Positions 13,633 through 27,690 of a stretch of 64,000 bases of DNA are shown here, piece after piece. The DNA is taken from positions 46,127,432-46,191,431 of the forward strand of contig CM067346.1 of NCBI GenBank assembly GCA_034190875.2, in the 5' to 3' direction. This stretch comes from Urechis unicinctus. Lineage: Eukaryota; Annelida; Polychaeta; Xenopneusta; Urechidae. Below the pieces are notes generated by a model, which saw only the letters and a list, made by a program, of their open reading frames with translations, made no database searches and was not told the DNA's origin. Each line of letters opens with the position of its first letter. The first letter of the stretch is position 1. Both the position numbers and the translations under genes were made by a program.

Positions 13633-13639
13633 GGTTTGT

Positions 13640-14640
13640 TATTCGTGAGGCGGAAATATCGAACAAGGTTTATTCGTGTGGCAGAAATATGGAGCAGACT
13701 TTAATCGTACGGCAGCTATATACAGCTGGGTTTATTCGTGCGCCAGAAATATAGAGCGGGGTTTATTCGTACGCCAGAAATATAGAGCGGGGTTTATTCG
13801 TACGCCAGAAATATAGAGCGGGGTTTATTCGTACGCCAGAAATATAGAGCGGGGTTTATTCGTAAGCCAGAAATTTAGAGCGGGGTTAATTCGTACGCCA
13901 GAAATATAGAGCAGGATTTTTTCGTACGCCAGAAATATAGATCGTGGTTTATTCGTACGCCAGAAAAATAGAGCGGGGTTTATTCGTACGCCAGAAATAT
14001 AGAGCGGGGTTAATTCGTAGGCCAGAAATATAGAGCAGGGTTTATTCGTACGCCAGAAATAAAGATCGGGATTTATTCGTACGCCAGAAATATAGATCGG
14101 GGTTTATTCGTACGCCAGAAATATAGAGTGGGGTTTATTCGTACGCCAGAAATATAGAGCAGGGTTTATTCGTACGCCAGAAATATAGATCGGGATTTAT
14201 TCGTACGCCAGAAATATAGATCGGGATTTATTCGTACGCCAGAAATATAGAGTGGGGTTTATTCGTACGCCAGAAATATAGAGCGGGGTTTAATCGTAGG
14301 CCAGAAATATAGAGCGGGGTTTAATCGTACGCCAGAAATATAGAGCGGGGTTTAATCGTACGCCAGAAATATAGAGCGGGGTTTATTCGTACGCCAGAAA
14401 TATAGAGCGGGATTAATTCGTGCGCCAGAAATATAGATCGGGATTTATTCGTACGGCAGAAATATAGATCGGGGTTTATTCGTACGCCAGAAATATAGAG
14501 CGGGGTTTATTCGTACGGCAGAAATATAGATCGGGGTTTATTCGTACGCCAGAGATATAGCGCGGGGTTTATTCGTGCGCCAGAAATATAGAGCAGGGTT
14601 TAATCGTACACCAGAAATATTGAGCGGGGCATATTCGTCG
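13640..14640 (+). repeat. 31-bp satellite array, about 32 copies
   Basis: The consensus unit runs TTTATTCGTACGCC then AGAAATATAGAGCGGGG, 31 bases. Copies vary at few sites (GAGCGG/GATCGG/GAGCAG; TACG/TAGG/TGCG), and some variants recur at intervals, which suggests higher-order duplication of blocks. Confidence 0.96.
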
Positions 14641-14960
14641 GGCATATTCGTTCATCAGTTATATACCTGGGCTTTGAACAACAGAAATTCATCAGGGATG
14701 TTATTTATAAGTGGGAATACTCCTGGGCTTAGCTGTGCAGCAGTAATGCAATAGGACTTTCTACGACAGAAAAATTAACAGGGGCAAAATGTCTCACTGA
14801 GAGCTCAGCGGTACAAATAGAACATCACCAGCCTTATTCATGCGGCAGCCGTACGTATAACCCATATCTGTCTAAGTCTGCCGTACAAATAGTCAAAATT
14901 GTTCCTGATTCGTACGGCTGCCGTAAAATATCCTCTGCCCAAGTTTTAATGATGCAGACA
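14641..14960 (+). repeat. decayed satellite monomers, right edge
   Basis: Spaced echoes of the 31-bp unit (ATTCGTTCATCAGTTATATACC, TTATTCATGCGGCAGCCGTAC, GATTCGTACGGCTGCCGT) show increasing divergence away from the array core. Confidence 0.65.
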
Positions 14961-16338
14961 GCTTGAATCGTATATACCAACTGAATTTTTGATATCTAAT
15001 GCCTCAGAATCCGTAATGACTCTTATTAATGGTCACACATGATTGTAATATCAATGATTTTGTTCAAACTCCTATTCTGCTATCAATTGTGGACACAGAA
15101 AACCATACAAACACTTCACCATAATGTGTTGGACATTAATTTGTATTGATTCAGTCGCCTCAATGTAGTGAAAATGTAAAAGCAACTAAAAAAAAATATT
15201 TTTTATTGTTAAAATACAATTAACAATCGACCATGATATTAAATGCTCTGTGTGTTATGTACAATAACAACATCGAAACTTGACGGAAAACACAATGTGG
15301 CAGATTACGAGTCAGTCCCATGATAATTTAAAGTTTCCCCTAAGTCTGGATTACCTTAACCATATTAGTAGATCAAATAAATGTTGCATAGTATAATCAT
15401 TTGAAATCAACATCCATACACATACAGTAACTGAGACATTAGCATATAAAAATGGAAATTGAGGAGATACCTGCAAATGGATGTCATGATTCTCAATCAG
15501 TGATTTAGCATTTATAGACAAGAAACATATATTAAAACTAAGTACTAAGAAAACAAGCATTATTGGTATAATTTGTACTTAGGTATTGTATACAAATTGG
15601 CCACAAACAAATTCAAATAAAACATTCAATCCAGAAAAAAAATCAATGATGCTTATCAAACAAGCATGGTGTCATTAGAAAAAGAAATACTTGGTTTGCA
15701 ATCACTTAGCACCATTACAAGAACCACATTAGAAGAACAGGTTATAGCATCAGAAACAGGAAAACAGCTGAAAAACACCTGTCTTCCCCCCCCCCCCCTC
15801 CAACACAGGTTACATAAACGTCAACATGTAAAATGGTACAGGGTCAACTAACACCATATTAATTACAGCAGCAAGGATATATATTGACATAGATCAACAA
15901 TTACTACATGAACCTCATCAAAATCAAATGGAATATCCCGCAAACAATCCTGGCTGAAAACAGAAGGGTGATACCTGATCTAAACATATAAACTTCATTA
16001 AGCTGAATAAAATATGAACATTATATGCACCCAGTACTGATGACCTATGCCCCCAAACCTAATGTCAAAATGAAATTTGCACTCAAATTTTCAAATGCAT
16101 GTCAAAGACCAACCAGAAGCAGAATTGTTAAAAGGCCAAAAACAGTATTGCTTCAGTCAAAAAGGAATAATGGGTAACAAAACTATTTTGGATTAATGTG
16201 CATACATACACAATTTAATTACCAGGTAATGCATGCACCAATGGAATCCAGAGGAACAAACTTCTTTGCAGTAATTTCTATACATACATAATTAAATTGC
16301 CAGGTTAAACATACACCAAGGTTTTATTGCATCAATCA
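14961..16338. other. no gene seen; PRDX5 3' flank
   Basis: AT-rich. Contains a C10 run at 15786. It lies downstream of the peroxiredoxin-5 stop codon and may include its 3' untranslated region. The nearest AATAAA on the minus strand (TTTATT at 16323-16328) is only about 11 bases past the stop, so the true poly(A) site is uncertain. Confidence 0.4.
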
Positions 16339-17623
16339 CTAGGATTTCAATGAGCCACCCGTTCTATGAGCTTCTTTGTGGATTTTAGCACTCATGCGCT
16401 TGATGCAAAGAAGACAAGCCAGTCCATAAGCATCTGGGTCCATGTTTATATCTGTGACTTTGTTGTCGTCGATCAACATAGAGTACCTGGAAAGACAATA
16501 ACACGACTCATATTTGGATATTGATCTGAGATTTGGCTGTGAAGCACGAGAGACGAATTGCTATGTAAACAACCAACGTGGAACTTCCTGCGTCTCTGAG
16601 AACGTGCTCACTTTGCTGACGTCACACGACTGGGTCTGACCTGGATCATGGCTGCCGCAGCGATTGTCGATCACCTTAATTTGAACTGGCATTTTATAAA
16701 ATTCTGCCCTTAACTGCTCAGATGCGACGGTTATTGGACCGGTTTGAGTTTATTGATCACGTTATGAATTGATTCTATCGAAGTACCTATAACCGTACGG
16801 TAGACATTGTAATAGTTGGCATGGAAGAAATACAATACGGACGTCGGAGCAAAGGTATATGATAAGCTCTGTTGAATACGCAATTTATGAAATGATACAT
16901 TCATGTTTATAGCTGCTTTTAACATCAAAGGCAAAGGTTATATTCAGACGGGGATGTGGATGATGGGGATGTATGGCAGTGAAACGAAACAGAATGGTTT
17001 GGGTTGGGACTTTACAACAACACAGGTCATATTGTGGCAATGATTTCTGTTTAGACAGCATCCTCACCGAGCAAACTGCGCACTAAACACATGGAGCCAC
17101 AGTGTAAAGGTTTCAAGCACACTGAGGAAGCTATAAGACTTGATGAGTTGGTACCTTCGTGAGCGCATTCCTCCCAATAACGGCGTACAATCGACGTCCA
17201 TATGGAGGGCCTTGGTCAGTTCGCCTTTCATGTCAGATAACATCCGTATCTGTTAGCCACATAAATGCAAATTCTATTATGTCACAAATGATTGCATAAA
17301 TCACTGGCCGATTTGGAATATTTTCTGCTATTGACTTTGCTGTTTCACTTTCTAATGCATTGTGTTGGTACATTTGTACTATTCAACAGTATGGACCTTT
17401 TTTCTAAACGCAACAGAGTCATAGATTATTGGGGCCTGTTAACCTGTCAGATGGAAACAAAGTCATACTTTGTCGGTGGCTCCAGTATGTTTGCACCAGG
17501 CAGACATGACAAACGGGTCGTTAACAGAAACACATACGATCTGTTCATAGCCAGCAGCCTGATACACACATGTTCATAATGTGTTCATTGAAAAATCTAA
17601 CGTAAGCCAATGTGAGAAAATAC

Positions 17624-17710
<87 letters not shown>

Positions 17711-17725
17711 TATACATATATATAC

Positions 17726-17766
<41 letters not shown>

Positions 17767-17978
17767 CATATATAAATATATGAACATATACATATATATT
17801 TATGAATATATACATATATATATGTATATATATATATATTTATATGCTTATAAATATATATTTATGTGTATATATATATATATATGCATATATATATACA
17901 TATATGTATGTGTATATATATGTATATATGAATATATACATATATATATATGTATATATATATATATGCAGATATATA

Positions 17979-18046
<68 letters not shown>

Positions 18047-18187
18047 AAGAAAGAGAGAGAGAGATAGTTTAAGATTCTAGGACAGCAAATAGTCACAGAG
18101 TTTTAAGTACTCTCTAACAGTCTAAGTCATTTATATATGTACATTTACATATCAATATATATTTTCCTTTATATATTGGTACGTGTA

Positions 18188-18274
<87 letters not shown>

Positions 18275-21200
18275 ATGTATGTATGTATGTATGTATGTAT
18301 GTATGTATGTATGTATGTATGTATGTATGTATGTATGTATGTATGTATGTGTTTGTATGTATGTATGTGTTTGTATGTGTGTGTTTGTTTGTGCATGCAT
18401 GCGTGCGTGCATGCGTGTGTGTGCTGCCTAGAATATTTTTATCAAAAGGCATTCCTATCAAAATTATGATGGCCAAGCCAAATCTTATACGTTTCACTCG
18501 GTAGCTGGTCATCGGGAACCAAGCGCCAGTGCCCTTTACTCACCTTGAAATTATCATGATTTGCCAAGAATTCAGGAATGTGTGCCTGGAACATGAATGA
18601 CATTATTAGGATCTTAATTAATTGACAGCAAGCTAAGTTTCAATTTCGGAGAAAGACCATCACTTCTGCGGTATAGCATGCACATGATATTCCTGTCACT
18701 GATCTAAATGTAACATTCTAACATTGAAAATTCAAAAGCAGCGTGAGAGAAAAGAAGACACGATTGCTGGATCCAAGGTGTGCACTACTCAGAGAAATAT
18801 CAATCTTCCGCTTACCCACTTAGTACACTCATAACTTAGGACTGAAATAGGCAGAAAGAGGACGAGGAAGACTGAGAAGGAACCCTCAACACCACTAACC
18901 TACTCGGCCAACATATGTTCCCACCAAGGGAAATAATCCTGTGCTTCAAGAATTATTGACATGCAAACATGCCATTAACGATTGCCGTAGATGTTGACCA
19001 CACTGAGACTCATCAATACGCACAAAACAAACATGAGGCATCCACATCGTAACAACTTCCTCCAACCATTCACAAGGTGAATGCCCGATCATCCACCAAT
19101 CTTGCTGATGGAGTAAAACCATGACGTATTTACAGCAGTCATAGATTTCATAGATGACAGATAAATTGCCTCCACTTGTTGAAACCATTTCCACCAAGTG
19201 CGGTCAACTGACTCAATAATCTGGATCCTATGTAATGCGACGTCTGAATCAAGAACGCTGTGATTCCGATGCTCAACAGAACATTATCACCTGCTATGGC
19301 AGTTTCAATATAACTCCAACACTGCCATTTTTACTACCTGTTACATACAAAAGATGGATACAAAAATTATTTTTATATAAATTATCACAATCATATGTAT
19401 GACAAAAATGTTGACAAATCATTATAATATCCTGTCTCACAGGGCAATTACTCAAGGGTCAATTACTAAGGTAAGGTAAGTATAGGGTTTAAATGTACAC
19501 AAAGATGTGTTGTGTTATATTGTGCCTACAAAAGTGAATAGATAAGATTGGCCGGATTAAGCCGCCGCCTTATGAGATAAATGGAAAAAAAGAGGGAAAA
19601 CACTTGGATTATCCTAGGGCAAGTCATCAGCTGATTGACTGGACCATGCCATTCCAGCCTCTCGTCTGGGTGACATCCGGGCCTAAGTGGCATATTGCTC
19701 AACCATCAGGATCCCACTGCCCACCAATACAACCCCCGGCCAACAGGTTGCCACTAATAGTCGCCTCTTACGACATGCAGGAGGATACAGCGGACCTATT
19801 CTACCCCCCGAACCCACAGGGAGCTCAATTTCTAAGATTTGACTTGAAAAGAAAGGACAAGAGGCACGAAGGTAGCCATAAGAAACGGCCAACTATTATA
19901 TATAATGAATTTGTAAGAGTAGGACGCCAGTCTTCTGATACTGTACTAGCACATAAGTCAGAGCTGATGTTCACTAGAATGTGTCTCACCCTCAACATTC
20001 ATTCATAACTCTCATGCTCAGCTGACCTAGGACTGCGCGAAGCACTGACTCATCCTCCACCTAATGACGATATATCAATATGTCCATCATTTTGAACCGG
20101 ATCAGGGCAGATTCTAGCCGAGAATGTACATAAACAAGACACGTTGAACACGCACTATATTTCGTGACTGTGGAGATACTGGTCAACAACTACAGTGACT
20201 ATGTGGAAGCTGTCATTGCTAGTGGTCTGTGTCTGCATCTTCAACCGCTACCGAGTGAGAAGTTCATAGATAAACCTGATAATTTAACTCTCAGTACATT
20301 GTGAAACCTGTCATTAACAAGCGATTAATCATTGATAGTTATATTGAAGGTGTCGTCTAAGGGCTTTGGAACCTCCATGGCTAACGTGGGACAAACCAGA
20401 GATAATATGTAGATGCGCTTGTTAAACACTATTGTGTGCAGTTACAAAAGAAATTTGATCTGTTGAGAATTTAATCGCTTTGATTGATCGGGTATAATCA
20501 TCAAGTCTATGTGCGTCAGTCGACAGCAGCGAATGGAATATGTGCTATCTTCAGGAGCGATCGATGGGAAACCACACTCGAAAAAGACGGCAACTACATC
20601 AATATTGGTAGGTCGATTAATTTGTCTTTTGACCAAATATGCCACACTAAAGCAAATAAGAGAGATAAAAAGTTAGTTAAACCCAGCCCTTGTACTTTAA
20701 GATCTACTAGATTCTGTGATGAACGTCTATGATCGCCAGTCAAATAATTTCTAGGGTCGTAAATATACGGAGAGTAACTGTGCGCGTTCCTTTGATATTT
20801 GGACACGCTCACAGGTAGAATAGATGTGGATCTCAATTTCCATATTGAGATGAAAATACACCCCGCTGCCCGCGACCACGACGGAACGCTGTTCGCCATC
20901 AGCAATAATCCAACATTCAATTACTATGAGTGGAAGACGGCAGCAGTCAACATCCAGTATCTTGTCGTCGAAATCATCTATTCGGCCGTGAGTATACAAT
21001 CTCACCTCTTATCTTGACTGGTAAATTATCAAATGAAATACACTACTGTAACGCCAACGTAAAGGATTAATTGACATCACCCATTTAAACCTCTATTATC
21101 AGGCGCCTGTATGTAATGAGCAAATTTTCATTTAAATATTTATGTCCATTCTTGAAGTGGTTTCGTTGTACCCATGACTTATCCAGACATGTCTCAAACG

Positions 21201-24200
21201 GTAACTTCTATCCAGTCTTTTAAATGTCAAGACAAGTTTCAAGGTGGGCGTAAAAGAGAGCATTACGGTAAGATAATTGTAAAATACCTCAAAATGGTTG
21301 TCTCAAATTACAAGACCCTCATGCGTTACAGGTGAGTCTGACCATCAAAGACCTTGGAGCTCCCCATCTTACAACGCACTACCTCTTTAACATAGGGACA
21401 GAAGGCTATGAATTGGGGGACCTCCATTGGCACACTGTGAAAGGTATAACAAAATTAGCACTGTAATTTCACATCTCCTTGGCAATTCTATTATCCATGG
21501 CAATTCAGACATAACTAAGTGAATACTATCCGAATGGTTCTATCCATGAAAGTAAGTCTTGAACAATACATATATTAAAGTTTTTGTGTCCATGCAACTG
21601 AACCGAAGCACACCGCGGCTTGTATTTGTTGCAGCTTGGAGAACACGAGATTACTGGTTCCTGAGTATTGATGACAAAGAAAAACGCTTTGAAGTGAGTC
21701 GGAGTGCCAATATGAGTACAGACATCCATGTAGCCAACGGCTACGCCTCTATTGGGGGCCGGCAAGGTGAGACAAATTCAAACAATGATCAATTTCAAAA
21801 TCTCCAATCAAAATGGATCAAAGAGGTCCTGTGGAATGAAATATCAAAACTAAGCCGAGCTACTCTTGAGGCTATACTTAACAATAACATGAAGATCAAT
21901 TTCAATATCTGCATATTCCCAAAACATCTAATCAATCACTCTTAGTAACCATTCAAATACATTCATTAAAGAGCGGTTCCAGTCCCATGTAAGGCAATCA
22001 TTTTGTTTCCATGTCGGTTTTTTTTTTGTGGGATGGGGGGTGGGTCGAAAAATATGCCGATCAATTTTCGAAAGTATTGTCGGTTCATCGATAAACGGCG
22101 CCTCCCTGAAACCATGAACTGCATGAGTGGTGGTTGCAAATCATTCCGCGCGCCAAATAACTAACTATGCTGTGTATACTTTCACCAAGGTTATATTTCA
22201 TTAAATCTTCACTTATAAAAGTCATGGGCTTCACTCACAAACTAACTAGTAGCTTGCCTCCCACCATGTAGTACCCTATATTATCAAATGTAAGTTGGTG
22301 CGCAGTAGTCGTCCTCACTTGACAGAGAATGTGTTGCTCGCGAGAGATCCAAACAGAAATCTCGCTGTCCCCGCTCCGCAGCCACAACTCTGATGAAAGG
22401 ATGGGCCGGTCACCGTCAGCCAGGTCAGTCAGGATGGGTTAAAGGAAACCGTCAGCCAGGTCAGTCAGGATGGGTCAATGGTCAGCCAGGTCAGTCAGGA
22501 TGGGTCAATGGTCACCGTCAGCCAGGTCAGTCAGGATGGGTCAATGGTCACCGTCAGCCAGGTCGGTCAGGATGGGTCAAATATGACATCATCATAACTA
22601 TGTTTTAAACTTAGTATCCATGACCACATTTCACCGAAATGAGACTAGCACGCAGGGGTTATTTCCGGCAACAACAATGGCGATGGATCTATTTACAGAG
22701 ACCGCAGCGCCTAAAAGTTTGACGTTTCCAATGTGCGGTTGCTTAACAGCTTGCTAGGCAACCTCGTTCAAAATATGTGGCAGGAACCCTACTTAAATTA
22801 CAGCAAAACTGACAGGCAAAGAAAAAAATAATTGAAAACGTCTATGTGTAATGTTTAATTAGTTAAGATTATCTCGCCCAATAATCAGCTGATAATAAGG
22901 GGTATGAGACAGGCATAGGACTCACTTAGTAGCTATCGAATAACAATAAATGAAGCGTTTGTGCATTATAACTACGCCACAACGTATGTCTTTCAATTAG
23001 GTAGTATACTAAATGGTGGTTCCAGCACACATGGCACAATCCGCCTAACGAGGGGCTCATGAGCAATGCAATACTCACATACTTAGCACAACCGTCCCCA
23101 CAACAACTACACATAACCAACATTCCACAACCATCCAACAAATGTATGCAATCAAAGTAAACTTTGCGTAGCCAACTTTGTAAGACCAACTCAAACCAAG
23201 TAAAGTAATTGAATAACAAAACTAAAGCCAACCCGCCATCGGCGACGCACACCTCAAACACAACACACTAGTTTACGTCCCCCTGCCGGGCATTCTTGCG
23301 GTTTTCATTGATCACAGGTTGGACAAGCCGATGACAAATTGTGATTGCATTGGGATTTGCATTGTAAGGTTGGTACCTGATACGGCCTTTAGTAAATGCA
23401 ACAAAACAGGGGTTTTGAATGCTTGCCATCCTTCTGATAGGATCATCTGTCTGTTGGTGAGGTTACTCGCTGTAGAACCAGACAGGCATCATTGTTGGGC
23501 AAGCAAGAAAGCAACGTCTGGAAATCTCCTATTTAGTACTGTGCATTAAAATAGTCAAACAACTCCAAAAGACCAGAGACTATGCTGTAGAAACAATTAT
23601 TCTGATGCTTTCTATTACCTTATTTCTGGCCTCCTTGGTTTTTTGGGGTTTTTGTTTAGCTCAACTAAATATTGTTTGGGAGGCAGTTAATGTCCCCTTT
23701 TCTTGGCTTTCCTAAATTATATCACAGAATCTGACTAACGCTTCTTCAACACAGCTGGCATGTTGTTACCCAGTGTTGTGCCTGTATAGTCCTTGATGCA
23801 ATCATCAATAACCTTCTTAGAAGTACCCTGAGGAACCATTTAGGCTTTTAATCACGCCTTCAATGAAGGAATGTGGGTCTTTGTTGTAAGCACGGCCCTC
23901 AACAATGGCCATAACCACTCTCAAAGGAACTGACCAATGGTCCAACGTTTATGGAAATGGAATTTTTCCTTTTGGCCGTGTCGTAGAGTGTTCTGTACTG
24001 GGATGGGCTGCTTGAGAATTGACAGTGGTGCAACGCCAAGGTAGGTCAAACATTGCTAGAAGCTCAAGATGGGACAGAGTTCTTACAGTACAGCGTGTCA
24101 AACTCAGCAACCCTTATAGCCTACTTATTTCTCATTAGTGGAGTAGGCAATACCCTCTACAGCTTCATAGTCTATGGGATCTTTTCAGCAATGTAAGCCT

Positions 24201-27200
24201 TGATTGGCTTATTCAATATAACTCATTGATAATTAAGTTCAAAATCTTTTGCAGATTGAATATACTCAGACAAGGAAATCTCTAAAACTACTTCTTCACA
24301 CTTTTTTTCCTAGTTTTTATTGATGGCTTTATCATAACCAAATTACCATATCACTATTTAAAGCCATTTGTAATTTACTGGGAATTTTACGACAGACTCC
24401 ATGATCTGGACAGAACTCATTACGCTTAACAAGCTTAGTTAATAAAATCCTGGAACACCAGTGTGTCTAACATAAAGTAGCTTTCAGTGTGTTTGGGATG
24501 CAGTGAGCATTGGCTCTGCAAGATTGGTTTTGTTTGAGGTTCAATGGTGTACTTGAGCCCCCTTTAAGACTGATGCCGGCCACCAGGCCTGGTGTGCATG
24601 AAGTATCCTTTAGTACACTACTAATCTATCTCAATTTCCTTGCAGGATACTTCCTCTTACAATACCGAGGGATGATCAAAGACGTTCGGATCAACCATCG
24701 GCAGGTAACATTGGTTAACAAGGAGATCCACAGAGAGCCCCCCACACCAAACTCTCTCCAGATCACTGCTTGCAATTCACAACTGGCTCGTCAATTCCGT
24801 CGTGAGATGAGGCAGGAAATGCACCAAATGCAGGAATCAATAGATTCATACCCCTCATGGGAAGAAGGTGTGGAAGAGAATGATAGAAGACCCAGCTCTG
24901 GACTACCGGAGTCATCTCTGCCAGCAGGACAACCGAACCCATACCAAAACCCTATATATACGTAAAACGATAATGCATCATTGCAGACCGAGATGTAATT
25001 TAGCCAAATTTTAAGTAACACTAAATACAATACGTGATTTTTGAATACAAAAATACCAAGTGGTTGTCTACGACAGTTTCATGACGCGACAGAATTCTCA
25101 TGCTAAAACAACGAGATGGAGTAGGTTATGGTTCTTAAGCAGCTTAGTCTTATAAGCTATTTCATTTACCACATTTATTCTTTAGCAAAAAAACAACAGT
25201 TCTTGTCAAGTTAGCATTGTACAGTGAATTGATACTAAATAGAGTGGGAAAAGAATGAAGAGGTAGAAGACTGGTGATGATGGGAGGTAAGGGTTAGCCC
25301 TTCACTGACTAATCATTTCATCTACATAGATGTCCTGTAAGGCTAGGTTAGAATGAAACCATGCTCTTAGGGACAACTGATTCAGATTTACAAGATATAC
25401 CAGAGATGATCAAATGATTATTGTCAATAAAAAGCTGAATACAGTGCTGAAGAAGAGAGATTTCCACCACATGCAGCTAATAAAAACAAATGAAATGTCC
25501 AATTCATCCTCATATACATTAATTTACTGAATTAATGAGTTCAAACAGTTTCATGTTATATGAAACTCACCTGTTCACATCCAGGTGTAAATGCCCCAGG
25601 TACTGAGAAGAGAATACCACGGGTGTCCTTGAACAAGTCATGCACCTTGACTGTGTTGCTGGGTGTATTTTCATAGAGGACGGTGTTGGGCAGCTGGTCT
25701 CCAACCTGCAACCAAATTGACATCAAAATGAAAATCTAGGAATCTACAAAAATGGGCTTCAATTTACAAAGTAAAGCCGATCAGATGGCTAGTTACCATT
25801 TTATCACAGTTACTCTAAACATTTCTTCACCTGTTACTAGTCGCCTGATTTATTGTTAGGGTACAGTTTCTTGATAAAAAATATGAATATTCAGATATTC
25901 TTCAAGTTTGCTGGACACCATAACAAGTTAGTAACATTGGTCAACTTCAATTATAACATTTTGGCCTGGCTAGTTTTGAACATTAAGTAGCACATTTTGC
26001 TTCCTAGACGATGAAAACAGTGAGTTCTCTGTGTGGGAAATGCATAGTGTAAAGGCTTCTTTGTAGAGTTACTGATGGAGTTATGACTACTGAATCTGAT
26101 GCAATACAAAAATCAACAATTCAAATCAGATACCTTGAATGTGTAAAACATGGCAAGCTATTAGGTATAATCACGTTTTATTGATAATGAACTTGCACCT
26201 TCACCCACGAGTGATATAATCAGTAGACTATTACGATTGCAGTCGTGGTGCATCATCAATGAGCACATGGCGCCATGTTTGCTTTTACGACAAGGTGGTA
26301 GCTGTGCCCAGTCCAAACTACTCCAATCAGGTGACCCTTGGAATAGCATGGTGGGCGTTCAACTCGGAGTCTGGTGGCACAGCCTTGCCGCACATATGCT
26401 GTTGTAACCATGGTGATGGAGTAAAGACTAAACACATTAGCTGGGACCGAACTGTATCAAAAGCTTACATACTTTTTTAATGTAAAAAGGACGTTGTTGA
26501 TAGCTTTTTTGATAGAATTGAAAGTAAGTTGGTGGTCACCATAGTACGGTTACGCTGAAATCGATATTTAGTTAGCAATTATTAAAGAATGGCATTGTCA
26601 GGGAGTATGATTTTGGTACAGTACGCAGTATATATTTGTAGGCATTTGACATATGCTCCTTTCCATCTGGTTATATGCATTACCCAGTGAACCATTCTGA
26701 AAAAAATTACATGGATAGGAATGATCAACAACGTTATAAAGAAATGATCCATCTATGCAGCGCGATCCATGATCACACCAACAATAATGGCAGCATACAG
26801 CTTGCAAATAGCTTATGCAACAGTTATATCAATCAAATTGTGGTTTGGTTAGCCTGGTAACCAGACCTTAGTATCATTCTGTTAGGCCAGGAGATAACCC
26901 ACGTACAAATGTGGTTGACAACCAAAGATTAACCTCACTGACTTTTATAGTGAAACAAATCCAAAGATGAACCATATCTGGTTATTCTTAAACATCTTAC
27001 TGTGGTAACTGAAAAATACAGATTGTCATCAAGCACAAATCAACCAAAACATATCATAAATATTTACGCTGCACATTTTATCATTTTTCTGGTAACAAAG
27101 GGCATTATGATGATATTGCTTCGTTTCACATAGACTTGAGCAAAAACATAAGTGGACAATGTTCCGCTTCAATTTTTTTTTCCATGGATATTTACAAGTG

Positions 27201-27472
27201 CTCTGAATTACAGCTTTCCTACAACTGCAGCAAAAAGGGTGAGCAGCAATCGAGTCGAACAAAATGACAACAGTATGGCTATTTTAAATGGATAAAGACT
27301 AGGTGAAGACATATTTATCGATTGACCAGTCCACTACATTTGGCTTGCCATGGCAGGGCTAGAAATTAGCCAGATTCTTCACCGGCCAGGGGGGCCGATA
27401 ACCTTGGAATTCTACCAGCCCAACAAATTTTCTACCGGCCCTACATTTTAAGTTATAAAATATATATATGTG

Positions 27473-27570
<98 letters not shown>

Positions 27571-27622
27571 GATATATATGTATATATATATATATCTATA
27601 TATCTATATCTCTATATATATA

Positions 27623-27690
<68 letters not shown>

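Noticed and set aside
11567-13754. Very long open frames on both strands (up to 584 codons)
   Set aside because: They are translations of (ATGT)n/(ACAT)n, with strict four-residue periodicity and the same peptides in every frame; not genes.
13640-14640. CRISPR-like appearance of the regular array
   Set aside because: Units are contiguous 31-base tandem copies with no unique spacers, and the host is an animal.
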